In this document: piece after piece, positions 51,836 to 63,389 of the stretch
Numbering within the stretch: the stretch's first letter is position 1
Layout: every line of letters begins with the position of its first letter
Assembly (NCBI RefSeq): GCF_006569205.1
Contig: NZ_VIGD01000009.1
Location: 57,601 to 121,600, forward strand
DNA: 64,000 nucleotides
Direction: 5' to 3'
Source: Ureibacillus terrenus
GTDB lineage: Bacteria > Bacillota > Bacilli > Bacillales_A > Planococcaceae
Made by a program: the position numbers and the translations under genes
The notes under the pieces: model-generated
What the model was told of the DNA's origin: nothing
The model's database searches: none
What the model saw: the letters and a program-made list of their open reading frames with translations, nothing else

Positions 51836-54800
51836 CTAGAACAAAGACATTTGTTCCTTTTCTGTCAGTCTTTCCAACGCTTCCGGTTCATGGTCGCGGA
51901 AGTATGCGTGGTGGAGCCATTTTTCCGTTGTGACGATTTGTTTATTGGCTTGTTTGGCTTCACGGAGTTTGCAGCTATAAATTACAGGGAAATAATCCCG
52001 CAAAAACTTCCCTTCCGCATGGGCGGTCAATGCGATGATTTGAAATCCCAATTGTTCCGCAACAAAGAAAACCGGACTGAGCACATGATCGCTCGATGCT
52101 TTGCCGAATGGATTATCCAAAATCACCACCCGGCTGTGCTTCATGTTTGTTTTTTGATGCTGTTTCTTTTCAGCGACGTATTTTAACAAGCCCAAAAACA
52201 ACGTCATATTTTTGCTCCATTTTTCTCCGCCTGACCATACATTGCTCTGCTCCCAAGAATAGGACCTTGTCGACACTTTATTTTCGTTTGTCACTTTGCG
52301 GCAACTTACTTTCATGCCTTCATTTTTCATCACCACTTGCAGAAGCTGTTTGGTTTGCATCCACATTTCAATGTCATTCCGAACTTTCGTTTCATCCTGA
52401 AGGCCATTTTCTTTTACATAACGATCCGACTCCAGTTGAAGCATGATCCACTCAATGTAATCGCGGATCCGCTGCTTACCTTCTTCTTCGTCCCATTGAG
52501 GGATCGTAAAAGTATAAATCGTTTTCCATTGATCCTCTTCTTTTACTTTTGTATGTTTTGGAATTTGTTTCAACTCTTCTACCACTGTTTTTAAATGGTT
52601 ATGGATTTGGTTGATATATGCCTGCAATTCCTCATCTTTTTGCCGTATATGTTCATTGGCATAATTCGTCGACCGCTCGATTCGGATCATCATATTCTTT
52701 TTAAAATCCAATAACTCTTCATAACCCGTCTTATAATCCACACCTTCAATCGCCATTTTTTGCAATTTATTATCAGAAATCGTTGAACAAAACTGCTTAT
52801 AAGCTTGTTTTTGGGCATCCACCTCTTCCTTTTCCTTCTCCACTTGTCCACTATGTTGCTCCAATTCTTGGATAATGGCTTTCACCATTTTCTTCCGATT
52901 ATAGATAAAATCCATTTTTTCATTTTCACTTAAAGGGATTGTCACGACTTGCGGTGCGTTAAAATGATGTTTTTCAATGAATTTGATCAGCTCGCGTTCC
53001 GCTTCATCAATCTTGTTTTGCTCCCGTGACACTTGTTCCATCTGTTCATCCAAATAATTCTTCTCTTTTTGAAGCGCCTTCTTTTCTTCAGCAAGCTCTT
53101 CTTCCGCTTGGTTTAATGGAACGGAGAATGTGTAAATATCATGGTTCGGAAAATTTTCACGGAAAAGCTGTTTCAGATGATTTCTTTTTCCTTTTTGCTC
53201 TTCCTTTGCAGAAAGCTTTTCTGTAACCTGTTTTTCCAACTTGTTTAATGCCTGTTTCAACTCTTTTATTTTGATAATCTTTTTTTGCAATAAATGTTCT
53301 CCATCTGATGGAAATTCCCAATGTTCATGCACATTTTCACATTCATTGCGGATCTGATCCATCTCTTCCTGCAGTTTAGTCAAATTGTGTTTGGCATTGG
53401 CCAGCTTTTCATTCAATTCTCCTATACTTTTTGACGCTTGATGGATTTTCAAATTCAGCGTCTGGATTTTGTCGCGGAGATTTTTCCGGCTTTCCCCGGT
53501 AAAAATTGGGGTCAATGATTGCACTTCTTTATACTCTTCATCATTTTTAAGAGAATCTAATTTCCATTTTAAATTTTGTTTGCGTTCCTCCAGTGCAGCC
53601 TTTTGTTCGTTATAATCCAATAATTGTGCGGCTAAATATGCTTTTTTGGCTTTTATATTGGCCAATACGTCTTTCAACTCTTTTTCAACTTCCTTGGCCT
53701 CTTTTACTTCACGGCAATAATGGAAATATTGATTCCCTTCCTGGATTTTCCGTTCAAGCCCTTGCATTTCTTCTTGGCAAAGTTCCATTTGTTCCCCGAT
53801 GGTTGTGATTTGATGCTTCAGATTCTTTCGCTGCTGCTCCGCATTTTCAATTTCTCTTTCGATTTGTTCGATTTTTAACATCGTTTCCGACCATCTTTTT
53901 TGAAAATCGGTCAGCCGTTCATATGGATAGTCTTTCAAAAATTGTTGGAAGGCTTGTAGGGCATATTCCCATTCTTTTTGTTCCGTTTCTTTCAGTTCTC
54001 TTTCCTTCGTCGCTTTTTCCGCATCCACACGGACTTTTTCTTTCCATTGCCCAAAGGTCTCTTCCATCATCCCTTTTTCCCAATGAGCAGGAATAATCCA
54101 GGATGGCTCCGGTTGGACGGCATCTTTCTTTATCTTCGCCGCTTCTTCGGTCGTCAGTATTTGAATCGGGTATCGAAGTTCATCTGCAAGGTCTTCCACT
54201 TTCTTTTGCAATTCTTCCTTCGATTTATTGGTTGTAATCAAAGTGACAGCCCATAACGGATAGAAGACTTTTTCTTCATAATCCGCTTCATTCAGCATCT
54301 GCAAATATTCAATACCCGTTACACAATAGTCCAATTGATTTTTCCATGATTTTATCCGCGCTTCAATCAACGGATCGCTGAAAAATGTTTTCTGTTCCCC
54401 ATAATCATCGACTAAACGCCATGCCACCCGCTCTTTGTATAATAAAACCTCTTTTTCCTTTTTCAATTTTTCGATGGTTTCATAAAGCCGGTTATAAATG
54501 GAGTGTTCATTTTCATAGACCGATTCCAGAATGGCCCATTGCGGTCTTAATCTTCCCAAAATTCGAATCAATTTTCTTTGTTCATTTTCAATTTGGCTTT
54601 TCTCGTGTTTCAATTGTTCTTTGGCAACATGCAAACCGTTCTTCTCATTTTTTAATTTTTCGATGGTTTCATCCAGCTCAATCGATTGCTTCTCTTTTTC
54701 CTTCTTCTCTCCGTGCAGCCGTATCAGTTCTTCATCCAAAAATTGATGGCGGTTTTGCCATTCGACCATTTTCTCTTCCACTTGTTCGTGCTGTGGATTG

Positions 54801-56254
54801 GAAAGCAACAATTGTTTCAACCTTTCGATATCCGCTTCCCTCATTTGGATGGTTTTCTGAACACCGGCGATTTCCCTTTGCTTATCCAAATCATGTTTTT
54901 CGATGGACCGCTTTTCTTCCTGCAAAGTATCGATTTGCCTTACAATCGGATTGAGTTCGAATTGGATTTGTTCCATATTCTTTTTCATGTCATCCATCTG
55001 TTCAATAAAATGTCCGAGCAGCGCCTGCTTCGTTTCTTCCAATTGGTTTTGCAAATCCGAGAGCTCTTCTATTTCTTCCAGCTTCTTCATTTCGCTTTCA
55101 ACAAACGCAATTTCCTTTTGATAATGATTCAAAAGTTGCTTGCATTTCGCAAATTTCAATGAATAATAGGCAAGGCTATGTTGCTCCAGTTCTTCCTTTT
55201 TTGTGCCATATTCAACATTTGCCAGATCATAATCTTTCTGCAGTTGTTCGTATTTTTCTTCCTCAACGGCAATCTGATAAGACGCCACTTTCACTTCATG
55301 TTCTTTTTTCTTTTGAATCCAAAGATTGAATTGCTCTTTATTCTTTTCCATTTCCTTTGCAACATCGATTTTTTGAATTTGAATCTCTTCCCAGATTCCC
55401 TTTGCCTTCTGCTTCGACTTGTCATAGGCAAGCTGGGAGGAATGCAGTTTTTCAAACGTTTGCACGTATTTTTCCAGTTGATGTTGGATCCGCTTGTTCT
55501 CTTCAATGGTTTCTTTCAGTTTTTTATAAAGTTTCAAATTATCCAGCTGTTTTTCAAAGATATCGGCAAAAAGGGTTGGATGATGACCCGCAATCGATTG
55601 TTCAACGGTCGGTATCAATAAGCGGTCAAATAACTGGGTGGTGTTTTTGCAGGCTTCGAAAAAGGCCTCGACGCCCCCTTCCGAGCTGTTGATTGTCACA
55701 ATACTTTCCCATTCATCGGCAATAATATGGTATTGTTCTTCAATAAACTTCCGATATTCTTTGATTGTCGAAAACGTTCTTGCCGATAAAGGATATCGTT
55801 CCTTCATGCCATTGTAATAATCAAGCATTTCTCCCTTGTCGGCAGGTCTGGTGCCGCCTTGTCCTTCCCGAACAAAAGGAATGCCTTCGATTCCGTTCTG
55901 ATCCCCTTCATCATATTCATAAACATAGCGGTAAGAATCCAATCCTTTATCCGTCATAAAAAGGGTCACCGCCGTCACAACATATCGCCGTGGACGTTCG
56001 TTGAGTATCCATTCGATCGCAATATGGGCCGGGGCATTTTCCAACACCAAAGTGTTTTTAATTTTTCGATCCGCCAAATCGGTATGGGGAATCATCCCTT
56101 GCAATACCGTTTGGATAAAAACGGTCTTCCCTCCGCCGTTTTCAAGAAGAATCGCCCCATTATATCCGTTGAATAAAAAGAGTTCATCATTATAACGCTT
56201 GTTGCCTTCTTCATAGACAATATTGGTCAATCTGATTTTATTGATGGCCGGCAT
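51836..56254 (-). CDS. jetC: Wadjet SMC-like ATPase JetC
   Basis: 1472-residue motor of the Wadjet complex, which extrudes plasmid DNA and triggers its cleavage. Walker A ENGGGKT at about 38-44 in an SMC-head N-terminus (INKIRLTNIVYEEG...NGYNGAILLENGGGK). About 1,000 residues of coiled coil with Lys/Glu-rich heptads form the arms, with a globular hinge-like part around the middle. The C-terminal head has the signature WSGGEKWSKNM and Walker B VVILDNPFG at about 1376-1384; Asn-Pro follows the Walker B Asp where most SMCs have Glu. ATG 56254 follows AAGGAGGG. Overlaps jetB by 17 nt. Confidence 0.92.
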   Translation of the reverse strand: MPAINKIRLTNIVYEEGNKRYNDELFLFNGYNGAILLENGGGKTVFIQTVLQGMIPHTDLADRKIKNTLVLENAPAHIAIEWILNERPRRYVVTAVTLFMTDKGLDSYRYVYEYDEGDQNGIEGIPFVREGQGGTRPADKGEMLDYYNGMKERYPLSARTFSTIKEYRKFIEEQYHIIADEWESIVTINSSEGGVEAFFEACKNTTQLFDRLLIPTVEQSIAGHHPTLFADIFEKQLDNLKLYKKLKETIEENKRIQHQLEKYVQTFEKLHSSQLAYDKSKQKAKGIWEEIQIQKIDVAKEMEKNKEQFNLWIQKKKEHEVKVASYQIAVEEEKYEQLQKDYDLANVEYGTKKEELEQHSLAYYSLKFAKCKQLLNHYQKEIAFVESEMKKLEEIEELSDLQNQLEETKQALLGHFIEQMDDMKKNMEQIQFELNPIVRQIDTLQEEKRSIEKHDLDKQREIAGVQKTIQMREADIERLKQLLLSNPQHEQVEEKMVEWQNRHQFLDEELIRLHGEKKEKEKQSIELDETIEKLKNEKNGLHVAKEQLKHEKSQIENEQRKLIRILGRLRPQWAILESVYENEHSIYNRLYETIEKLKKEKEVLLYKERVAWRLVDDYGEQKTFFSDPLIEARIKSWKNQLDYCVTGIEYLQMLNEADYEEKVFYPLWAVTLITTNKSKEELQKKVEDLADELRYPIQILTTEEAAKIKKDAVQPEPSWIIPAHWEKGMMEETFGQWKEKVRVDAEKATKERELKETEQKEWEYALQAFQQFLKDYPYERLTDFQKRWSETMLKIEQIEREIENAEQQRKNLKHQITTIGEQMELCQEEMQGLERKIQEGNQYFHYCREVKEAKEVEKELKDVLANIKAKKAYLAAQLLDYNEQKAALEERKQNLKWKLDSLKNDEEYKEVQSLTPIFTGESRKNLRDKIQTLNLKIHQASKSIGELNEKLANAKHNLTKLQEEMDQIRNECENVHEHWEFPSDGEHLLQKKIIKIKELKQALNKLEKQVTEKLSAKEEQKGKRNHLKQLFRENFPNHDIYTFSVPLNQAEEELAEEKKALQKEKNYLDEQMEQVSREQNKIDEAERELIKFIEKHHFNAPQVVTIPLSENEKMDFIYNRKKMVKAIIQELEQHSGQVEKEKEEVDAQKQAYKQFCSTISDNKLQKMAIEGVDYKTGYEELLDFKKNMMIRIERSTNYANEHIRQKDEELQAYINQIHNHLKTVVEELKQIPKHTKVKEEDQWKTIYTFTIPQWDEEEGKQRIRDYIEWIMLQLESDRYVKENGLQDETKVRNDIEMWMQTKQLLQVVMKNEGMKVSCRKVTNENKVSTRSYSWEQSNVWSGGEKWSKNMTLFLGLLKYVAEKKQHQKTNMKHSRVVILDNPFGKASSDHVLSPVFFVAEQLGFQIIALTAHAEGKFLRDYFPVIYSCKLREAKQANKQIVTTEKWLHHAYFRDHEPEALERLTEKEQMSLF

Positions 56255-56981
56255 GTTGTCCCTCCTTATCAAAACCGTAAAGAAACTCAAAAATCCCTTT
56301 GTTATATTCCACTGCCATGAAAAATCGCTGGATGATGGTCATCGCTTTTTCCGTCAAGGTGATTTCATTATTCCCGATTTCCCGGATCAACTGTTGGTCG
56401 TTCAAAAACTTTGCAACCATATGCAGGAAGCTCATTCGGCTAATCGTATTTCCTGATTGCCGCTTAGCGGTTTCCTTAATATCATCCATATCATCCCATT
56501 TTTCGATGATAGCGCTCCAATTGTAAGAAAACTCTTTTTCCGATGCTTTTAATTGTTTCTCATCATGGGATTTCAAATGATCAATCCGCTCTTGAATCAG
56601 CCGGATCCAATCATCCATGCCGATAAATTGCCTTGTGGGATGCGGACTTTGATAGGAATCATAAAAACTGCCGAAAAGAACAAGTATGCAAAAATAAAGA
56701 AGATACATATCCGCATTCGTCGCACCGGAACGCAAATATTTCCGTTTAATCCACTCATTGCTTACATGGAATGGAGACAGCTTCGGTTCAGGAACGAGAA
56801 ACAGTTCTTCACTCGTTTTGATTATGGCGCAATGCACTTCCTGGCTGAACAATTCAAGAAGGGCGCGCACATCTTCATCGGCATTATAGATTTGAACGGC
56901 CTCTTTGCCCAAAACCCCGTCCCTTGCCAGCTTCGTATATAGTCGAAAGGCTTGCAACACCGTTTGTTCAGAATAGTTCAT
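56238..56981 (-). CDS. jetB: Wadjet KITE-like subunit JetB (DUF6063-like)
   Basis: 247 residues, soluble, helical with winged-helix-like ends. No catalytic motif. It fills the MukE/KITE position between kleisin and SMC genes and resembles the DUF6063 proteins found next to JetA. ATG 56981 follows GGAGG by 6 bases; ATG 56987 would have no spacing. Overlaps jetA by 14 nt and jetC by 17 nt, so subunit ratios are probably fixed by coupled translation. Confidence 0.82.
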   Translation of the reverse strand: MNYSEQTVLQAFRLYTKLARDGVLGKEAVQIYNADEDVRALLELFSQEVHCAIIKTSEELFLVPEPKLSPFHVSNEWIKRKYLRSGATNADMYLLYFCILVLFGSFYDSYQSPHPTRQFIGMDDWIRLIQERIDHLKSHDEKQLKASEKEFSYNWSAIIEKWDDMDDIKETAKRQSGNTISRMSFLHMVAKFLNDQQLIREIGNNEITLTEKAMTIIQRFFMAVEYNKGIFEFLYGFDKEGQHAGHQ

Positions 56982-58476
56982 CTTCATCCTCCAACTTTAT
57001 GTTCATTTCACTGATGGAATAGCGATCTACTTTTTGAATGATCGCTTTATCTTCCGTAACGATTAATTTGCGTTTTCCCAATAATCGAAAGGCCTCATCA
57101 AAAACCGTTCTGCTTTCTTCATCATCCGTTCCCGCTTGAATAGGCGAACGTTGGTGGAGAACAATCCAAAAATCGTAGAAATACCGCATTTGGAATAGAT
57201 TCTCCAATTGATTTCTTTCGAGATAGGATATGAACTCGGATAACGTATTGCCGCTATTTTCTTCATAAGCCTTCAGAAAATGTTCCATCAGCTCTTTATA
57301 TTTTTCTGAAATCCATTGTTTATATGAATTGAAGCTGTTTTCGTCATCCACTTCATAAAAGTGATATTCCACCTTCTCTTTTCGGTCTTCCACGATATTC
57401 TGTTCTTCCAAAACAGCAAGCGGCGACCAAAATTCATTTTCTTCCACTTTCAGGAAAGGATGGAGAACGCCTTTCATCGCATCCAACGGCAAAGGGGTGG
57501 ACACAATGAGAGACACGATATCTTGGTCGAAGTTAAAGGAATGCATGCCCGTATAATAAAGCGACTCCTGGGCTGTAATCAAAGTCGTGTTTTTCAAATG
57601 GAGAGTCTGATTCAGAAGCTCGGAATGTTCATAGTGCACTTTCTCCAATTCCCTGTTGATCTGCAAAATGTATTGATACGTTTTCTGCTCCTTTTGATGA
57701 ATATTTTCGGCAAACAATCGTTCCCTCGTTTCTTTGACAAACTCCCTCAATTCTTTGAATTCTTCATCTTCCCGTTCCAGCCTCTGAAAAATATCATCAA
57801 GCAGCTCTTTATACCGCTCAAACGTTTCTTCGGACACAATGCTTCGCTGGATTTCATGCTTCAATTTGACAATGCGTTCCTGCAACGTCTCGACGGCCAC
57901 CCGCATTTCATTGATTTGCCGGAGTGCCCCCTTAAATTCCCCCTTTTCCAGCTGTTTCCGTAAAATCAATTGGTTGATGGATATTTGGAACTCACTATAA
58001 AATTCCTTCGTTGCAAAAATCAATTCCAATCCATCTTCATCCAATGTATAGAATTGGCTATTCGTTCCGGCATCAAAATCGTTCGCCTTCAAAATGGAAT
58101 ATTCAATGGTCTCCTCCGCCTTTTCCTCCCAATCAAAATAACCGTAGCTGCGTTTTTTTCCGTGGGTCGGGCGGAAATTTTGAATCAAGGTTCTGGCCAG
58201 TTCTTCATAGGTTTCCTCTTTCAGCATATACACTTCTTTCGTGACCTCTTTTAAAAAGGAAGCCAATTCTTTGACACCTGTCCTTTGATTTCGCATCAAC
58301 TTCTGTTCAAAGAAAAAAAGCAAAGTGAGGAGGCCAAGCCCTTTCATATCAATCTTCGTCCCATTTAAATCAACATCCCTTTTCCGATCCAGTTCATTCA
58401 ATGGTTCAAACAGGGCGATACGCCGGATCCGATCTCTGTATCCGCTTAATAACGCTTGCATATCCATCTGTTCCAA
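56968..58476 (-). CDS. jetA: Wadjet kleisin-like subunit JetA
   Basis: About 502 residues; N- and C-terminal winged-helix-type regions (LGLLTLLFFFEQKLMRNQRTGVKELASFL; DEAFRLLGKRKLIVTEDKAIIQ) around a central helical coiled-coil (VETLQERIVKLKHEIQ...), the MukF-like kleisin layout. Matches the JetA family by architecture and context. TTG 58476 is favoured: GGAGGGG lies 6 bases upstream; the longer TTG 58491 overlaps that site. It would clamp the JetC heads and carry JetB. Confidence 0.85.
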   Translation of the reverse strand: MEQMDMQALLSGYRDRIRRIALFEPLNELDRKRDVDLNGTKIDMKGLGLLTLLFFFEQKLMRNQRTGVKELASFLKEVTKEVYMLKEETYEELARTLIQNFRPTHGKKRSYGYFDWEEKAEETIEYSILKANDFDAGTNSQFYTLDEDGLELIFATKEFYSEFQISINQLILRKQLEKGEFKGALRQINEMRVAVETLQERIVKLKHEIQRSIVSEETFERYKELLDDIFQRLEREDEEFKELREFVKETRERLFAENIHQKEQKTYQYILQINRELEKVHYEHSELLNQTLHLKNTTLITAQESLYYTGMHSFNFDQDIVSLIVSTPLPLDAMKGVLHPFLKVEENEFWSPLAVLEEQNIVEDRKEKVEYHFYEVDDENSFNSYKQWISEKYKELMEHFLKAYEENSGNTLSEFISYLERNQLENLFQMRYFYDFWIVLHQRSPIQAGTDDEESRTVFDEAFRLLGKRKLIVTEDKAIIQKVDRYSISEMNIKLEDEDELF

Positions 58477-59480
58477 TCGGATCCCCTCCAAATTTCCTGC
58501 AATTCTTTTGATTTTAAGATTTCCTGCGGGTAATACTTCCCTTGCGAAAACATCATCGCCAGTTGTTCTTGCTCCTTTTGCGGAAATTGGCTAATGAATT
58601 TTTCTTGAGCTTCAGTATATTGTCTTTGATATTCTTTTCCGGCAATCGGCTGTTTTTCAAGACAAGCTTTATAGAATGGCAATGCCAAATGGGCTTTGAT
58701 TTTTTGGTTCAACGAATGCCAAATGGACACTCCTTCCCGGTCAATGTCGCCGAAATAGAAAAAATGATGCTGGGCGTTGACCGGATATTGATCCCGGAAC
58801 TGTTCGATGCTATGGATGATTTTCTTCCCACTTCCGTAAATCAATGTGGAAAATTCAGTGGATGGCAAAGCCGGAAGCAGACCTTGATAAGTCGTTTTAT
58901 TTTCAACAATGAGGTGAAACTGTGTCTCTTTTGATACCAGATTGGGATGGATGGCAAACATCAACGGGTCGGAAACAGGGATGATGTTAAAAGAATGGAA
59001 GAGTCCGATACGCTCCAGCAGCTCTTTTCCCCCTTTTTCAGTGAGCCATTTTTCATCCTGGACCAGTTCAAAACTGCGCTCCGGTGCAGGAACGGACTCT
59101 TTCGGAAAACCAAATGTTTTTATGTATTCATTGATTTTGATGAGATAAGGAAGATCGTGCCGCCAAATGGAAGGATCTTTTTTGTAATATTCATCAAGGT
59201 TTATGGATGGATGGAGCTTGTTGCGATAATGTTGAATCTCTTGATGGAAACCGGTTTGAAGCAGACTTTTATTGATCCGGTACTGAAAGGCGAGCGATGG
59301 ATTTCTTGTCGTTCTTCCTTTAGACTTCACCATCTCCAAAAAGCCTTCCTGTTCCAACTTCAAAATAAAGCCGGCATATTCTTCGTATGTATGAAAGAAA
59401 TTCCCCATGATTGCTTCCAATGCGGATAATCCTATCATTCTTTTCGGATAGCCATTAAGTGCGCGGTAAATTTCATCCAC
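58446..59480 (-). CDS. jetD: Wadjet nuclease JetD (DUF3322/DUF2220, topoisomerase VI-like TOPRIM)
   Basis: 344 residues. The N-terminal DNA-binding region (1-110) is followed by a TOPRIM domain: Glu193 in LIVENKTTY and the DxD pair Asp245/Asp247 in YFGDIDREGVSIW, the metal-binding residues expected for the topo VI A-like nuclease that cuts extruded DNA. GTG 59480 starts the four-gene operon. The order D-A-B-C differs from type I Wadjet (A-B-C-D) and points to one of the other types (II or III). Overlaps jetA by about 31 nt. Confidence 0.9.
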   Translation of the reverse strand: MDEIYRALNGYPKRMIGLSALEAIMGNFFHTYEEYAGFILKLEQEGFLEMVKSKGRTTRNPSLAFQYRINKSLLQTGFHQEIQHYRNKLHPSINLDEYYKKDPSIWRHDLPYLIKINEYIKTFGFPKESVPAPERSFELVQDEKWLTEKGGKELLERIGLFHSFNIIPVSDPLMFAIHPNLVSKETQFHLIVENKTTYQGLLPALPSTEFSTLIYGSGKKIIHSIEQFRDQYPVNAQHHFFYFGDIDREGVSIWHSLNQKIKAHLALPFYKACLEKQPIAGKEYQRQYTEAQEKFISQFPQKEQEQLAMMFSQGKYYPQEILKSKELQEIWRGSDWNRWICKRY

Positions 59481-59820
59481 TATCCTTACCTCCGAACATT
59501 CTTTTTTCCTATTTTACTTAAAATGAAGGGAAATTGGAAATACAAGTCTGTGAAGAAAGTTAGGGGAATGTTGCACAGTTCAAGAAATGTTTGGTTTTGG
59601 GGAGGGGATTTCAATAAAAATCGTTTTACGGGCAATCAATAGATTTGTCAAAACAATAAAAAATGAAAATTTTTGTTGAGAAGTGTTTCCGTTTCTTTCC
59701 ATTCATGTATTCTTTATTTTCGAAACTTATGAATTTTTATACATCGTAGTGTGTTTCTCTTTATATTCACTATAATAAGAAATTAAATACCTTTTGTAAT
59801 TATATGGATTCGCCATCGGA
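59481..59820. other. Intergenic region upstream of jetD
   Basis: About 340 AT-rich bases that must hold the jet operon promoter. I see no clear consensus promoter, inverted repeat or small gene. It borders the IS remnant at 59821. Confidence 0.4.
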
Positions 59821-60709
59821 CACTAGTGTCGCATAAAAAATATCAATAGACATAATAAAACTGAATTTTCTCACTAGCGTCGCATTAAAATAATTTAACA
59901 CCTTCAAATAAACCGAATTTTCTGAAATATAATCCAAACACAAAAAAATCCTTTATAATGGTTGGGTGGTAGTAAACCATCCAAATCCAATACAAAGGAC
60001 AAAACCATGGATAAGTTTACACGAAAAACATCATTTGAACAATAGTTTTCACCAATTCATTTAAACTTATTTGACGATATGGTGAAATCCTATCAATTAG
60101 ATTACTATACAAAGAAGCTTTATATGGCTTCATTTCTGAAATGACTGTTGTACGCTCAATTACATGAAACCGAGAGTTTGCGAGCTTTAAGTGACGCTGT
60201 TTTTTCTGAAGAATTACAACGTGCAACAGGTTTTCCATCGATTAGCTTTTCCCAATTAGGAAGACGAATTAACGCCATTCCAACGGTTTTCTTTCAATCG
60301 ATTTTTCTTGATTTAGTGGCTCAAATTCATGTGAAAACACATTTTCAAAAGCGAAGAAAGCTGACAACGCACTAAAAATCATTGATTCGAGTACGTTGCC
60401 ACTGAATTTGACGAACCACAAATGGGCAGAGTTCCGAAAAACAAAATCGGGTGTAAAGCTTCACTTGCGTCTTGTATTCATGGAAAAAGGACTTTCTTAT
60501 CCCGACAAGGCCGTACTGACAAACGCAATCGAACATAATCGTGGTCAATTAGAGGTATTCATTGATGATCAAGAATGCCTGTACGTGTTCGATCGTGGAT
60601 ACTTAGATTATGAGCGATTTGACCGTATGACGGATGTGTTTTCGTTTTTTGCTAATTTTCCAGAAAAATAAAATCTGAAATTTCAAAACTTATTTATGCG
60701 ACGCTAGTG
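59821..60709 (+). mobile_element. Degenerate IS4-family element with duplicated left end
   Basis: Left terminal repeats CACTAGTGTCGCATAAAA (59821) and CACTAGCGTCGCATTAAAA (59872) lie in tandem units of about 51 bp, each ending near GAATTTTCT. The right end TTTATGCGACGCTAGTG (60693-60709) is the inverse. Inside is a broken transposase gene. This resembles IS4Bsu1-type elements. It is inactive because the C-terminal third of the transposase is deleted. Confidence 0.85.
60007..60671 (+). pseudogene. IS4-family transposase, inactivated
   Basis: Starts MDKFTRKTSFEQ then TAG at codon 13; resumes FSPIHLNLFDDMVKSYQLDYYTKKLYMASFLK before TGA; continues LYAQLHETESLRALSDAVFSEELQRA. A one-base deletion near 60372 shifts frame before IIDSSTLPLNLTNHKWAEF (first DDE Asp) and YVFDRGYLDYERF. 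The end is truncated after FFANF, with the right terminal repeat close by. At least two stops, a frameshift and a 3' deletion are visible. Confidence 0.88.
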
Positions 60710-60760
60710 ATGTAATATATATATAAACTTAAAAGAAATGACTAAAAACAAAAATAAAAA

Positions 60761-60810
60761 AGCTAATCCATTTCCCGATTTCCACCCTGCAAAACGGGAG
60801 ATGGATTAGC
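60761..60810. terminator. Terminator downstream of thiC and the small zinc-type gene
   Basis: GCTAATCCAT-TCCCG / CGGGA-ATGGATTAGC (one mismatch) with A-rich left side, i.e. a T run for minus-strand transcription. Confidence 0.85.
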
Positions 60811-60846
60811 TATATATTTGACAATCCCCTTCACCCAATTACATAT

Positions 60847-62758
<1,912 letters not shown>

Positions 62759-62814
62759 TTAGGATCTGAAGTTACACCAAAACGCGGGGCAGAGATAGGA
62801 GAATATATGCGGAA

Positions 62815-62845
62815 ATAAAAATCGGGTTCTCTAAGAGAACCCGAT
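62815..62845 (-). terminator. Riboswitch-controlled terminator before thiC
   Basis: Perfect stem ATCGGGTTCTC / GAGAACCCGAT with 3-nt loop and T run in the minus direction, between the TPP aptamer and the thiC start. Confidence 0.92.
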
Positions 62846-62890
62846 GGAACGCAAATAGCGAAACGTACGCAACAAACACATACACTCCCG

Positions 62891-62998
62891 CTATCTACTT
62901 CCCTACGCTGGTATAACCCAGATCAGGTTCAAAGGGTCAAAGAACTTAAGCGCGTTCTTTTCTCAGTCCAAGCTATTGGACTCCCCTAGTAGATAAGC
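62891..62998 (-). promoter_or_regulatory. TPP riboswitch (THI element)
   Basis: Minus strand shows GGGGAGTCC, CTGAGA, ACCCTTTGAACCTGATCTGG and TACCAGCGTAGGGAA in order, the conserved core of the TPP aptamer. ATCTACT and AGTAGAT form helix P1. With the following terminator it switches thiC off when thiamine pyrophosphate is abundant. Confidence 0.96.
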
Positions 62999-63060
62999 GA
63001 CAAACTTATTTAATTTTTCTTAATATTAACATACTTATAAAGCAATGTAAATACGCTTCC

Positions 63061-63150
63061 TTATACGGTAAACCGGTTTAACATTGTTTGCATATTTTCT
63101 GCCATTTTGCTTAACGATGATGCCGATGAAGCAATTTCCTCCATCAGCTT
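63061..63150 (-). pseudogene. C-terminal fragment of a methyl-accepting chemotaxis protein
   Basis: Thirty codons ending TAA at 63061 read KLMEEIASSASSLSKMAENM then QTMLNRFTV, the typical C-terminal tail of a chemoreceptor. No upstream part of the gene is present; the frame runs directly into a cheA-like segment. Confidence 0.75.
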
Positions 63151-63245
63151 GTTTGGTCAATCACCAATTCCCCTACAAGATTCATTAAATATTCCAACCG
63201 CTCTACATCCACTCGAACCGTCGAAGAAATTTTCTTTTTTTGCTG
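63150..63245 (-). pseudogene. cheA fragment (dimerisation/P3 boundary) joined to the chemoreceptor tail
   Basis: Minus strand reads QQKKKISSTVRVDVERLEYL then MNLVGELVIDQT, the highly conserved CheA stretch at the start of the dimerisation domain, then stops (TGA) a few bases into the chemoreceptor segment, which is in another frame. Both ends of the gene are absent. Confidence 0.75.
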
Positions 63246-63310
63246 GTTGGCCTTTTGTTTTTTGAGCATTTTGCACATTTTTCAACCCAAGAGTCATAAG
63301 GTTTTCTAAA

Positions 63311-63389
63311 GCATAAAAAAGGACTTCACCCCTTATTTGTAGAATTTTGAAGTGACCAAACCACAAAAATCCATAAGGAGGAAGTCACT
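63311..63389. other. Probable left end of the second insertion sequence
   Basis: The bases before the transposase start (around AAAAAAGGACTTCACCCC) must hold the left terminal repeat, but the right end is outside the window, so it cannot be matched. Confidence 0.35.
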
